Made by a program: the position numbers and the translations under genes. Shown in pieces: positions 17,375 through 25,562 of a stretch of 40,796 bases of DNA. The notes beneath the pieces are model-generated. The model was not told where the DNA came from and searched no databases. It saw only the letters and a program-made list of their open reading frames with translations. The stretch lies in the NCBI GenBank assembly GCA_946493765.1, contig CAMMAZ010000019.1, forward strand, positions 1 through 40,796, written 5' to 3'. Source of the stretch: an uncultured Clostridia bacterium (GTDB taxonomy: Bacteria > Bacillota > Clostridia > Oscillospirales > Acutalibacteraceae). Position 1 is the stretch's first letter. The number at the start of each line of letters is the position of its first letter.

Positions 17375-19871
17375 GTTTTAAATATTTTCCCGTGATGCTG
17401 TTTTCATTTTGCATGATTGCATCGGGTGTGCCGGCAGCGACGATCCGGCCGCCGTCTTCACCGCCGCCCGGACCCATATCGATGATGTAATCGGCGTTTT
17501 GCATCACATCCAGATCATGCTCGATCACGATCACCGTCGCGCCGCTGGCAAGGAGCGCTTCAAACACGCGCAGCAGCGTTTGCACATCCAGCGGGTGCAG
17601 GCCAATCGTCGGTTCATCGAAAACAAAGACCGAATCCGACTGCCCTTTCCCCATTTCGCTGGCAAGCTTCAGCCGCTGCGCTTCTCCGCCGGAAAGGCTG
17701 GGGGTCGCTTCTCCAAGCGTTAGATAGCCGAGTCCCAGATCTTGCAGCACTTTGAGCCGCTGCCGGACAATTTTCAAGTCCGCGCAGGCCAAAAGCGCTG
17801 TGTTGATATCCATTGCCATGATATCGGGGAGAGAATAGCTTTCTCCCGATTTACTTTGATACCGCACCTGTTTTGCATCCGCAGCATACCGCGCGCCGCG
17901 GCAGGACGGGCAGGGAATATCCACGTCCGGCAAAAACTGCACGTCGAGACTGATCACACCGGTGCCGTCGCAAACCGGACAGCGCAGTTTTCCGGTATTG
18001 TAGGAAAAATCGCCGGCTTTGTAGCCGAGCCGTTTGGCGTCCGGCGTTTTGGCAAAGATTTTGCGCAGCTCGTCGTGCACGTTCGCATAGGTCGCAACGG
18101 TGGAGCGCACATTGATGCCGATCGGCGTCGCATCGATCAGCTTGATCTGCCGGATACCCGGCGCGTCGACGGAAAGGACGTGTGCCGGCAGCGGTTTTCC
18201 GGCAATCGCGGCGGCAAGACCTGGGATCAGGCTTTCCAGGATCAATGTTGTTTTGCCGGAGCCGGACACCCCTGTCACCACAGTCAGCTTTCCCTTTGGA
18301 ATATCCGCAAAAAGCGGTTTAACAGTGTGAATAGCCGCGGTGGACAGGCGGATTTTTCCGTTTTCAAACACGGTGTTCGCACCGGAACGCTGCCGGACGC
18401 GGACACTTGCCTTTTTAGAGAGAAACGGACCGATTTGCGAGTCCGGGTTTTGATAAATGTCCTGCACCGTGCCCGCCGCGACAACGCGCCCGCCGTCCGC
18501 ACCGGCCTTGGGGCCCATTTCGATCAGCCAGTCCGCCGCCGATAAAAGCTGCGTGTCGTGATCGACCAGCAAAACGGAATTGCCGTCTGCCACAAGATCC
18601 TGCATGACTGCGGTCAGCCCCGTGATGTTGGAAGGATGCAGCCCGATGGACGGCTCGTCCAGCACATACAGCACGCCGGTCGTCCGGTTGCGCACCGCGC
18701 GGGCCAGCTGCATGCGCTGGCGTTCTCCGGTGGAGAGGGTAGAAGCCGCGCGGTCAAGCGTCAGGTAGCCGAGGCCTAAGTCCATCAGCCGTTTTGCAGC
18801 AATTTTGAACGATTCGCAAATGCTTTTCGCCATGGGCCGCATCTGTTCGGGCAGGGAAGCGGGAACACCGTCCACCCACGCGTCCAGCGCCGACAGCGTC
18901 ATCTGGCAGGCTTTGTCAAGCCCGATCCCCCGCAGTTTCGGCGCCCTTGCCGCAGCGGACAGACGTGTGCCGCCGCAGTCGGGGCAGACGTCCTCCTTTA
19001 AAAATTTTTCCACCCGTTTCATGCCTTTTTCGTCCTTGACCTTTGCCAACGCGTTTTCCACGGTGTAGACCGCGTTGAAATAGGTGAAGTCCAACTCACC
19101 CGCCTGGTTGGAATTTTTGGCGTGATAAAGAATATGCTTTTTCACCGCCGGTCCGTTGTAGACAATATCCTTTTCTTTGTCGGTAAGTTCACAAAACGGC
19201 ACGTCGGTGCGTACCCCCATTTCCCGGCAGACGTCGGTCATCAGCGACCACATCAGGGTGTTCCACGGCGCGACCGCACCTTGGTCGATGGTGAGAGATT
19301 CGTCGGGCACGAGCGTTGTGCGGTCGACGGTGCGCACAATACCGGTCCCGCCGCAGGTGCGGCAGGCGCCCTGACTGTTGAAAGCCAGTTCTTCGGCGCC
19401 CGGCGCAAAAAAGCGTTCGCCGCAGACCGGACAGGTCAATGCCTGTCCTGCCGCGACAGCAAGGGAGGGTTCCACATCGTGTCCGTTGGGACAGCGGTGA
19501 CACGCCAGCCTTGAGAACATCAAACGTAAACTGTTTAAAAGCTCGGTGCCGGTGCCGAAGGTGCTCCGGATGCCGGGAACACCGGGACGCTGGTGCAGCG
19601 CCAGCGCCGCCGGAACATACAGCACTTCATCCACGTCCGCTTTGGCAGCCTGCGTCATGCGGCGGCGGGTGTAGGTTGAAAGCGCGTCGAGATAACGCCG
19701 CGACCCTTCGGCATATAAAACCCCCAGCGCCAAAGAGGATTTGCCGGAACCGGATACCCCGGCAATGCCGACGATTTTGTTCAGCGGAACGGCAACGTCG
19801 ATATTTTTCAGGTTATGCACCCTGGCGCCCCGGATTTGGATGTTTTCCGGCGCATGTTGTGGTTCTTGCAT
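17370..19871 (-). CDS. UvrA-like ABC-type ATPase (UvrA2/DrrC type)
   Basis: An 833-residue protein with the double ABC ATPase plan of UvrA: Walker A GVSGSGKS at 38-45 and a second GVSGSGKT near the middle, two signature/Walker B blocks (STGERQRMQLARAV with VLDEPSIGLHP; SLSGGEAQRLKLASEM with FDEPTIGLHP), and CxxC zinc pairs (CPVCG, CRTCGG, CPDCGG, CPVCDG, CPSCRG). It is about 100 residues shorter than housekeeping UvrA and lacks neighbouring uvrB or uvrC, so it is the UvrA-like class tied to drug tolerance or unknown DNA transactions. The start at 19871 has GAGGT upstream; a longer frame adds residues not typical of the family. Confidence 0.9.
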   Translation of the reverse strand: MQEPQHAPENIQIRGARVHNLKNIDVAVPLNKIVGIAGVSGSGKSSLALGVLYAEGSRRYLDALSTYTRRRMTQAAKADVDEVLYVPAALALHQRPGVPGIRSTFGTGTELLNSLRLMFSRLACHRCPNGHDVEPSLAVAAGQALTCPVCGERFFAPGAEELAFNSQGACRTCGGTGIVRTVDRTTLVPDESLTIDQGAVAPWNTLMWSLMTDVCREMGVRTDVPFCELTDKEKDIVYNGPAVKKHILYHAKNSNQAGELDFTYFNAVYTVENALAKVKDEKGMKRVEKFLKEDVCPDCGGTRLSAAARAPKLRGIGLDKACQMTLSALDAWVDGVPASLPEQMRPMAKSICESFKIAAKRLMDLGLGYLTLDRAASTLSTGERQRMQLARAVRNRTTGVLYVLDEPSIGLHPSNITGLTAVMQDLVADGNSVLLVDHDTQLLSAADWLIEMGPKAGADGGRVVAAGTVQDIYQNPDSQIGPFLSKKASVRVRQRSGANTVFENGKIRLSTAAIHTVKPLFADIPKGKLTVVTGVSGSGKTTLILESLIPGLAAAIAGKPLPAHVLSVDAPGIRQIKLIDATPIGINVRSTVATYANVHDELRKIFAKTPDAKRLGYKAGDFSYNTGKLRCPVCDGTGVISLDVQFLPDVDIPCPSCRGARYAADAKQVRYQSKSGESYSLPDIMAMDINTALLACADLKIVRQRLKVLQDLGLGYLTLGEATPSLSGGEAQRLKLASEMGKGQSDSVFVFDEPTIGLHPLDVQTLLRVFEALLASGATVIVIEHDLDVMQNADYIIDMGPGGGEDGGRIVAAGTPDAIMQNENSITGKYLKQ

Positions 19872-20042
19872 ATCAAAATGACCTCGTTTTCTTTTTTTGC
19901 CGTGCAATATCGTTGTTTTGTGAAAGAGTTTGATCAAATCCCTATGTGTTTGTGATGAACATAAAACGCATTTAATCGGTATATTTGTATTTTTATTATA
20001 GCAAAAGCCGCCGCAAAAACAAGTTTTTTAAAGTAAATCATT

Positions 20043-20075
20043 TGAAAAAAGCATCCGCCTTTTTGGCGGATGCTT
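20043..20075 (-). terminator. Terminator of the alcohol dehydrogenase gene
   Basis: An 11-bp perfect stem (AAGCATCCGCC / GGCGGATGCTT, 20049-20075), 5-nt loop; on the minus strand it ends in TTTTTT. Confidence 0.9.
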
Positions 20076-20112
20076 CAGACTGTTTCTATTGGGAATAGGC
20101 GCGTGTTTGCTA

Positions 20113-21264
20113 TTACAGCATGGAACGATACAGTGCCATGATATCTTCGAGCGTCGGATCTTTGGGATTGCCCGGTGTGCAGGCGTCCGCCATGGCGGAT
20201 TCCGCCAAAAACGGAATATCTTCTTCTTTCACGCCGACTTCCGACAGTGTCGCCGGAATGCCGACATCCTTTGCAAGTGTCCGCACCGCATCGACCGCGG
20301 CTTTACGCGCCTGCTCGATCGACATGCCCGCCGCGCCTTCAACGCCCATGGCGACGGCGATGTCCCGGTATTTGTCGCCGGTCGCATCGGCATTATACGC
20401 CATCACAGTCGGCAGAATGATCGCATTGGCAACGCCGTGCGGCGTGTCATAGACCGCGCCCAGCGGATGCGCCATCGAATGCACGATGCCGAGCCCGACA
20501 TTGGAAAACCCCATGCCCGCGATATACTGTCCAAGCGCCATGCCCTCACGGCCTTCCGGTTCTCCGGCAACGGCGCCCCGCAGATTTTTGGAGATGATTT
20601 CAATAGCCTTTAATTCAAACATATTGGTCATGCCCCAGGCGGCTTTGGTGATATAACCTTCGATCGCATGGGTAAGCGCGTCCATGCCGGTGGCGGCAGT
20701 CAGACCTTTTGGCATGCTGGCCATCATTTCCGAATCGATCACCGCAACGATCGGAATATCGTGCGGGTCAACACAGACGAATTTGCGCTTTTTCTCCACA
20801 TCGGTGATGACATAGTTGATCGTCACTTCCGCCGCGGTGCCCGCTGTTGTCGGAACGGCAATGATATCGACACATTTGTTTTTGGTGTCCACAGCGCCTT
20901 CCAGCGAACGCACGTCGGCGTGCTCGGGGTTATTGATAATAATACCGACGGCTTTTGCGGTATCCATGGCGGAGCCGCCGCCGATGGCAATGATGTAATC
21001 CGCGCCGGACGCTTTGAACGCAGCAACGCCGTCGAGCACATTCTGGATCGTCGGATTGGCTTTCACGTCGTCAAAGCAATCATAAGCCAGCGCGTTGTCG
21101 TCGAGCACCTGCATCACTTTTGCTGCAACGCCGAATTTCACAAGATCCTTGTCGGTCACGATCAACGCTTTTTTATAACCGCGTTTTTTGACCTCGTCTG
21201 CAATGCTGGCACGGCATCCCGCGCCGAAATAGGATGTTTCGTTCAAAATGATTCTGTCCGCCAT
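20113..21264 (-). CDS. fucO: Iron-dependent alcohol dehydrogenase, lactaldehyde reductase type
   Basis: A 383-residue group III (iron-activated) dehydrogenase closely matching FucO, the NADH-dependent lactaldehyde:1,2-propanediol oxidoreductase: it shares MADRIILNETSYFG, EVKKRGYKKALIVTDK, ADYIIAIGGGSAMDTAKA, AVPTTAGTAAEVTINYVITD and RKFVCVDPHDIP. The metal ligands are at D195, H199, H262 and H276. GGAGGTA precedes the ATG. It lies 67 bp downstream of the aminotransferase gene on the same strand with only a weak hairpin between, so they may be co-transcribed. No fucose or rhamnose catabolic gene is near, so the physiological substrate (lactaldehyde, or another short aldehyde/diol) is uncertain. 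Confidence 0.93.
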   Translation of the reverse strand: MADRIILNETSYFGAGCRASIADEVKKRGYKKALIVTDKDLVKFGVAAKVMQVLDDNALAYDCFDDVKANPTIQNVLDGVAAFKASGADYIIAIGGGSAMDTAKAVGIIINNPEHADVRSLEGAVDTKNKCVDIIAVPTTAGTAAEVTINYVITDVEKKRKFVCVDPHDIPIVAVIDSEMMASMPKGLTAATGMDALTHAIEGYITKAAWGMTNMFELKAIEIISKNLRGAVAGEPEGREGMALGQYIAGMGFSNVGLGIVHSMAHPLGAVYDTPHGVANAIILPTVMAYNADATGDKYRDIAVAMGVEGAAGMSIEQARKAAVDAVRTLAKDVGIPATLSEVGVKEEDIPFLAESAMADACTPGNPKDPTLEDIMALYRSML

Positions 21265-21331
21265 GATAAGTACCTCCGTTTATCTTTTATTGAAAGGATT
21301 TTTTATAAATCCCTTTTTCCTGGTTTTTCAA

Positions 21332-22525
21332 TCACAACAGTTCTTTTAATGTCTGTGCGGTGTATGCCACATCTTCCGCCGTCATTTTGGTGTGCAGCGG
21401 CAGGGTGATTTCGTTTTCATATAAATGATAAGCGTTCGGGTAATCCGCAATGGCAAACCCCAGGTTCCGGTAGGCCGTCAGCAGCGGCAGGGGCTTGAAA
21501 TGCACATTGGTCGCAACGCCGTTTTCCGCCATGCGTTCGATCAGCCGGTTGCGCTTTTGTTCATCTGCACCGAAAATGCGCAGCATATAAAGATGACCGC
21601 TGGATAGATCGTTTGCACCCTTGTGCTGCAGTGGGCAAACCGGCGCATCGGCAAACGCTTCGTCATAGATTCGGATAAAATCCCGGCGCTTTTGCAGCAG
21701 TCCGTCGTAGCGCGAGAGCTGTGTAAGCCCGATCGCCGCCATGATGTCGGTCATGTTGCATTTGTAAAGCGGGGCGACGATGTCATATTCCCAGGCGCCG
21801 GCTTTGGTTTTGGCAAGCGCGTCCTTGTCCTGCCCGTGCAGCGATAAAAGCATAAAGGATCTGTAGACTTGTTCATCGTCTATAAAATCACGGGATTTCC
21901 AGGTGACCGCGCCGCCCTCGGCGGTGGTGAGGTTTTTGATCGCATGGAAAGAAAAACAGGTGAAATCCGCAATTGCGCCGGCACGCACACCGTGGCGCTC
22001 GGCGCCGAACGCATGCGCGCTGTCGGCGATCACGATCGGTCTTGCAAAGCCGGCCTGCAATTCGTTTGCCGGGCAAAACAGACCCGCTTTTTGTTCGATC
22101 GCTGCGAAAACCTTGTCATAATCACACAGCTTCCCGCCAATATCCACCGGGAGGATCGCCTTTGTCTTTTCGGTGATCAGGTCAGGCAGCCGTTCATAAT
22201 CCATTTCAAAGCAGTCTTTTTGGGTGTCGCACAGCACAATTTTCGCGCCGGTGTGGAAAATCGCGCTTGCCGTTGCCGTGTAGGTATAGGCAGTGGTGAT
22301 GACCTCATCGCCCGGACCGATACCAAGCAGCCGCAGCGTGCATTCCATTGCGGCGGTCGCCGAACCAAGACACGCGGCTTTATTAGTGCCGCAGTAAGCG
22401 GCGATCCGCTTTTCAAATTCTTTGGTTTTCGGACCGGTAGTGATCCAACCGGAACGCAGCACCTCGCTGACCGCATCGATTTCCGCCTCGGTGATATCCG
22501 GCGGGGAAAATGGGATTTTGCGCAT
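21332..22525 (-). CDS. DegT/DnrJ/EryC1/StrS-family aminotransferase
   Basis: A 397-residue PLP enzyme that aminates keto-sugars. Visible features: N-terminal PPDITEAEIDAVSEVLRSGWITTGP, the PLP pocket near SATAAME, D168 in IADSAHAFG, and the Schiff-base lysine K197 in FHAIKNLTTAEGG. These proteins make amino sugars for cell-surface glycans. No other glycan-synthesis gene is next to it, which is unusual, so the sugar cannot be named. A good promoter lies upstream (22570-22598). The ribosome binding site GGAAGGA is about 11 bases from the ATG. Confidence 0.92.
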   Translation of the reverse strand: MRKIPFSPPDITEAEIDAVSEVLRSGWITTGPKTKEFEKRIAAYCGTNKAACLGSATAAMECTLRLLGIGPGDEVITTAYTYTATASAIFHTGAKIVLCDTQKDCFEMDYERLPDLITEKTKAILPVDIGGKLCDYDKVFAAIEQKAGLFCPANELQAGFARPIVIADSAHAFGAERHGVRAGAIADFTCFSFHAIKNLTTAEGGAVTWKSRDFIDDEQVYRSFMLLSLHGQDKDALAKTKAGAWEYDIVAPLYKCNMTDIMAAIGLTQLSRYDGLLQKRRDFIRIYDEAFADAPVCPLQHKGANDLSSGHLYMLRIFGADEQKRNRLIERMAENGVATNVHFKPLPLLTAYRNLGFAIADYPNAYHLYENEITLPLHTKMTAEDVAYTAQTLKELL

Positions 22526-22569
22526 ATATTTGCCAATCCTTCCGTTTTTTTCATCTGTTATTGTCTATT

Positions 22570-22598
22570 ATTATACTTCTCCATTTTTAAAAAATCAA
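22570..22598 (-). promoter_or_regulatory. Promoter of the DegT aminotransferase gene
   Basis: Minus strand: -35 TTGATT (22593-22598), 17-bp spacer, consensus -10 TATAAT (22570-22575). Confidence 0.75.
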
Positions 22599-22616
22599 TA
22601 CGCATGAAAAAACATA

Positions 22617-22645
22617 TTGTAAACGGATAAAAATTTTATTATAAT
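22617..22645 (+). promoter_or_regulatory. Promoter of the thioesterase gene
   Basis: -35 TTGTAA (22617-22622), 17-bp spacer, consensus -10 TATAAT (22640-22645). It lies back to back with the aminotransferase promoter. Confidence 0.7.
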
Positions 22646-22699
22646 AAATAAAAGCCGGCTTCTTTTGCGCGGTAGTTTATCAATACAAGGGATGAAATC

Positions 22700-23440
22700 A
22701 TGACAGATTATAATGTTGAATTTGCCGAAACCTTTGCAGTCAACACCTTTGATGCGAGCAAGGATACGTCACTGCGCCTGTCTTCACAGATGAAAATGCA
22801 GCAGGATATCGGTGAACATCAGCTGACCTATTTTGATTTGGACTACACGGCGCTGCGAAACCGCGGCTATGCGTTTGTGGTGGTCTCCACCAATGCGGTG
22901 ATCCACAGAATGCCGTTGCTGCATGAAACCTGCAAAATGGTCACCTGGAACCGCGGAGCCAAAGGGGTCAAATTTTACCGCTGCTATAATTGGTATGATG
23001 CGGCAGGCGCTTGCGTGATCGAGGCCTGCAGTTCCTTTGCGCTGGTGGATTTTAAAACGCATAAACCGGTGCGTTCGGATGTGCTGTCCAGTGAGATGGC
23101 GTCCTATTTTGACCGTGTCAATGCAGCCGGTACCCCTAAACGGATCCTTTTACCAGAAACCATGACGCTGTCCGGTCAAAAGCATATTTTCTATAGCCTG
23201 ATCGATTATAACGGTCATCTGAACAACACCTGTTATGCCGATTTCATCACCGATTTCATGCCCGGCGGCATGGACGGCAAACGGATCGTGCGCTATGGCG
23301 TGGATTATGTGCGGGAAGCCAGAGAAAACGATAACCTGCGCGTTTATACCGCACAGCAGGGCAACACGGTGTATTTCAAAGGGGAGCACGACCGCGGCGA
23401 ATGCTTCCGGTGCTATTGCGTGTTTGAAAAAGACGTGTGA
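22700..23440 (+). CDS. Acyl-ACP thioesterase (FatA/FatB-like)
   Basis: A 246-residue double hot-dog protein that releases fatty acids from acyl-carrier protein. The second hot-dog domain carries the catalytic D-x-N-x-H set in LIDYNGHLNN (D169, N171, H173); the first holds the substrate-tunnel segment (QQDIGEHQLTYFDLDYTALRNRGYAFVV). Single-gene bacterial thioesterases of this family are common in Clostridia and probably serve membrane-lipid turnover or short/medium-chain fatty-acid release. A weak AAGGG precedes the ATG. It is monocistronic and is followed at once by the tRNA-Pro promoter. Confidence 0.93.
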   Translation: MTDYNVEFAETFAVNTFDASKDTSLRLSSQMKMQQDIGEHQLTYFDLDYTALRNRGYAFVVVSTNAVIHRMPLLHETCKMVTWNRGAKGVKFYRCYNWYDAAGACVIEACSSFALVDFKTHKPVRSDVLSSEMASYFDRVNAAGTPKRILLPETMTLSGQKHIFYSLIDYNGHLNNTCYADFITDFMPGGMDGKRIVRYGVDYVREARENDNLRVYTAQQGNTVYFKGEHDRGECFRCYCVFEKDV

Positions 23441-23465
23441 TATGCGTTTGTCTTTGATTTTGTTG

Positions 23466-23494
23466 TTGACAAAAGGCAGTGCGGCGTTTATAAT
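23466..23494 (+). promoter_or_regulatory. Perfect consensus promoter of the tRNA-Pro locus
   Basis: TTGACA (23466-23471), 17-bp spacer, TATAAT (23489-23494): six of six at both boxes with ideal spacing, as expected for a stable-RNA promoter. Transcription would start near 23501 and run first through the degenerate tRNA copy. Confidence 0.9.
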
Positions 23495-23529
23495 AAAAAG
23501 GCTGTAAAACGTCGTAAATAGAAAGATGT

Positions 23530-23605
23530 CGAGGCGTTGAAAAGTTGGTACAGCGCTGTGTTTGGGCAAGGCATGCCGCACCCCGAAGGGGCAGGCTTGG
23601 GACGA
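23530..23605 (+). pseudogene. Degenerate tRNA-Pro copy
   Basis: Aligning this stretch with the intact tRNA 106 bp downstream shows shared CGAGGCGT at the 5' end, AGTTGGTA-like D-arm, GTTTGGG at the anticodon loop and ATGCCGCA in the variable region. After that the T-arm and acceptor 3' strand are lost and replaced by a CCCCGAAGGGG hairpin. The anticodon and acceptor stems no longer pair, so it cannot fold as a tRNA. About ten bases of 5' flank are also duplicated. Confidence 0.65.
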
Positions 23606-23635
23606 CGGCGTTTAAAAAACAGAATAGAAAAATAT

Positions 23636-23712
23636 CGAGGCGTGGCGAAGTTTGGTATCGCGCCTGGTTTGGGACCAGGATGCCGCAGGTTCGAGTCCTG
23701 TCGCCTCGACCA
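23636..23712 (+). tRNA. tRNA-Pro (anticodon TGG)
   Basis: A complete 77-nt cloverleaf: acceptor CGAGGCG (23636-23642) pairs with CGCCTCG (23702-23708), anticodon stem CCTGG/CCAGG around loop TTTGGGA with anticodon TGG at 23670-23672, T-arm GCAGG-TTCGAGT-CCTGT, discriminator A and an encoded CCA end. It reads CCA and probably other proline codons by wobble. It is followed directly by a terminator. Confidence 0.97.
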
Positions 23713-23756
23713 AAAAGAAACGACAATTTTCGATCAGAAGATTGTCGTTTCTTTTT
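23712..23756 (+). terminator. Terminator after tRNA-Pro
   Basis: A 16-bp stem (AAAAAGAAACGACAAT with its complement ending in CTTTTT) right after the CCA end. Confidence 0.85.
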
Positions 23757-23930
23757 GCACTTTTCTCTATTCTCTTTTCATTTTTCTCTATTCTCTAAAA
23801 TTTCCGTTTCCAGTGAAAAGATAAGAGATAAGAGAGAAAAGAATCTGAATTTTGCTTATGCAAAGCATTGAATAAAAGGGAAAATCTGTTTACGCATCGA
23901 AGAGGAAGATATATCCCTTGCTCCTCCTTT

Positions 23931-24206
23931 CCGTAAAAAGTCACGCTTCGTCAGGACAAGCTGCGTTTACTCCGATTTTTCTCTATAAAAATCAGTCGTC
24001 CGCTTCGCTGTCCCTCCTCATCCCACAAAGTCATAAAGACTTTGCGGGTTCCCGATATATGCCTGTTCGGCTGTAAACATCCTCACGACGGTTCGCTATC
24101 GCTACCAACTTTTTACGGGTCTGCGTCTTTATCAGAAAATTGAACCGGCACCTCTTTTACTATATCTTGAGAAATGAAAGTTCTCGCTTTGCGGGGACTT
24201 TCATTT
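23931..24206. repeat. Inverted-repeat module A after the tRNA
   Basis: No gene is seen between 23757 and 24304. The stretch holds an 11-bp perfect inverted repeat CCGTAAAAAGT (23931-23941) / ACTTTTTACGG (24108-24118) around some 166 bp with internal hairpins (for example GATTTTT...AAAAATC). A terminator-like hairpin follows, AAATGAAAGT (24172) with ACTTTCATTT (24197). The same order of parts recurs in module B. Just before it, 23757-23850 has a short direct repeat of TTTTTCTCTATTCTCT and its inverse. Confidence 0.6.
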
Positions 24207-24304
24207 TCATTTGAGGAGAAAGGATTCATGGCAAGGTAATGTCTTGCAGAGCATGAAAACGGATATAAAGCGCAAAAATTTACCGTTGCAAGACAACGAG
24301 CAGT

Positions 24305-24328
24305 GTTCGAGTCCTGTCGCCTCGACCA
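24305..24328 (+). repeat. 24-bp copy of the tRNA-Pro 3' end (candidate attachment site)
   Basis: Identical to 23689-23712, from the T-loop to the CCA end of the intact tRNA, 616 bp downstream. Such 3'-end direct repeats are the usual footprint of tyrosine integrases that target tRNA genes (attL/attR). No integrase gene lies between the copies, so this is a remnant or the mark of a non-autonomous element. Confidence 0.75.
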
Positions 24329-24354
24329 CGTCGGAATGGACTACGCTCCATTCA

Positions 24355-24382
24355 AAATCCCCAGCCAAATGGCTGGGGATTT
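24355..24382. terminator. Hairpin downstream of the tRNA 3'-end copy
   Basis: Perfect 12-bp stem AAATCCCCAGCC / GGCTGGGGATTT with loop AAAT. It stands in the position that the tRNA terminator occupies after the intact gene, though the T tract is short. Confidence 0.55.
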
Positions 24383-24409
24383 CTCATACCGCTTCGTCAT
24401 TCCTCTTCT

Positions 24410-24593
24410 CCGCAAAAAGTCACGCGCGGCTTAGGCTATGCCCTTGTAAACGCGGGCATGACGCCTCCACTGCGCTACCAACTTTTTGCGGGATGCGCGA
24501 GGGTTCAAATTCCCTTCTAAAAAACACCGGGAATTCTTTTTGTCTCACCTTTACAAAATGAAAGTCCCCTTTTGCGGGGACTTTCATTTTTTT
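24410..24593. repeat. Inverted-repeat module B with terminator hairpin
   Basis: An 11-bp inverted repeat CCGCAAAAAGT (24410-24420) / ACTTTTTGCGG (24481-24491) encloses about 60 bp with an inner ATGCCC/GGGCAT hairpin, and is followed by a T-arm-like GAGGGTTCAAATTCCC and a strong bidirectional terminator hairpin (AAAATGAAAGTCCCC 24555-24569 with its complement 24576-24590, then T). It matches module A in order and in end sequences. The last hairpin can also end the leftward AraC gene. Confidence 0.6.
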
Positions 24594-24625
24594 GATCGTT
24601 GTCTGCACACGCCCCACAACAACCT

Positions 24626-25420
24626 TTAAATAGATAATAAATAATGTTTCGGAGACACGCCCATATGCTTTTTAAAAAACTGACTGAAAGCATAAATATT
24701 ATCAAATCCCAGACTTTCCGAAATTTCGCTGACGGTATTATCGCCTTTGAGCATATTACAGGCAGAATTGATTAACAGTGTATTTTTATACGCTATCGGC
24801 GACAATTTTAGTTCTTTTTGAAAAATTCTACGAATTTGTGAAGCCGAAAGATTACATTCCCTTTCAAGCTCTTTGACATAAATTTTACCGGTAAAATTCT
24901 TTTTCATGTATTCAATTGCCGGCAATATGCTTTTATAGGACGATGAAAAGTTCTTTCCCTTTAATTTGTCTAAGAGATAAGATAACAGCAACAGCATATT
25001 CGCTGTTATCCGCAGCGTTTCGCCATTCGCATCCGTTAGCTGCAAATAAATCGTCTGCGAAAAGCTGTTTTCGATTTCGGCATTTGCATTTTCCGTGATA
25101 ATCAAAGGCGAATTGCTAAAAACCGCTGTTTCATCATTATACAAACAATCAAATTCAATCTGCATACATTTCGCCTGGCTGCTTTTAATCTCATATTTAT
25201 AGCTCGCGCCTTTAGGCAAATAGATGACATGCCCTGATTTTGCCGTGAATTTACCGCTTGAAAAAGTGTATTTATACTCTCCACTTACTATGTATAAAAA
25301 TGCGCAGCTTCTACGCTCTTTTATTGTGTTATGAAAAATTCTGGGTTGATATTCAAACGCTGATATACAGTTTAAATGCAACATTTGAACATTTGCGTTT
25401 GCTAAATTTATCATCTTCAT
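24626..25420 (-). CDS. AraC-family regulator with cupin sensor
   Basis: A 264-residue regulator: an N-terminal cupin-like sugar-sensing domain (residues about 20-110, with AKSGHVIYLPKGASYKYEI) and a C-terminal AraC double HTH (IYVKELERECNLSASQIRRIFQ; VSEISESLGFDNIYAFSQFFKK; MGVSPKHY). AAAGGGGC precedes the ATG. It is divergent from the glycosidase at 25563 and most likely activates it in response to an oligosaccharide. Base composition is clearly more AT-rich than the genes left of the tRNA, with codons such as ATA, AAA and TTA frequent, which suggests acquisition together with the glycosidase. Confidence 0.9.
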   Translation of the reverse strand: MKMINLANANVQMLHLNCISAFEYQPRIFHNTIKERRSCAFLYIVSGEYKYTFSSGKFTAKSGHVIYLPKGASYKYEIKSSQAKCMQIEFDCLYNDETAVFSNSPLIITENANAEIENSFSQTIYLQLTDANGETLRITANMLLLLSYLLDKLKGKNFSSSYKSILPAIEYMKKNFTGKIYVKELERECNLSASQIRRIFQKELKLSPIAYKNTLLINSACNMLKGDNTVSEISESLGFDNIYAFSQFFKKHMGVSPKHYLLSI

Positions 25421-25562
25421 AGTGCCAGCCCCTTTGATTAAATTTTATCACTATATTGGCATTTTTTCAAGAAAAATGCGCGAATAGTATAAAATCTGCA
25501 TATATTTTATATTTTGAAATGCAACTGAAAGTATTAGAATGATACCAAAGGGGTGCGGTTTT

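Noticed and set aside
20668..21408. A 246-codon plus-strand frame over fucO.
   Set aside because: Antisense to a near-perfect FucO match; composition is that of a shadow frame.
21869..22630. A 253-codon plus-strand frame over the aminotransferase.
   Set aside because: Antisense shadow of a clear DegT family gene; no ribosome binding site.
23761..23850. Short direct and inverted copies of CTCTATTCTCT, considered as a CRISPR or tandem repeat array.
   Set aside because: Only two direct units and no spacer pattern; simple low-complexity pyrimidine-rich DNA.
24410..24520. A second tRNA gene, because of AGTTGGTAGCGC on the minus strand and GAGGGTTCAAATTCCC on the plus strand.
   Set aside because: The D-arm-like and T-arm-like parts are on opposite strands and no cloverleaf can form.
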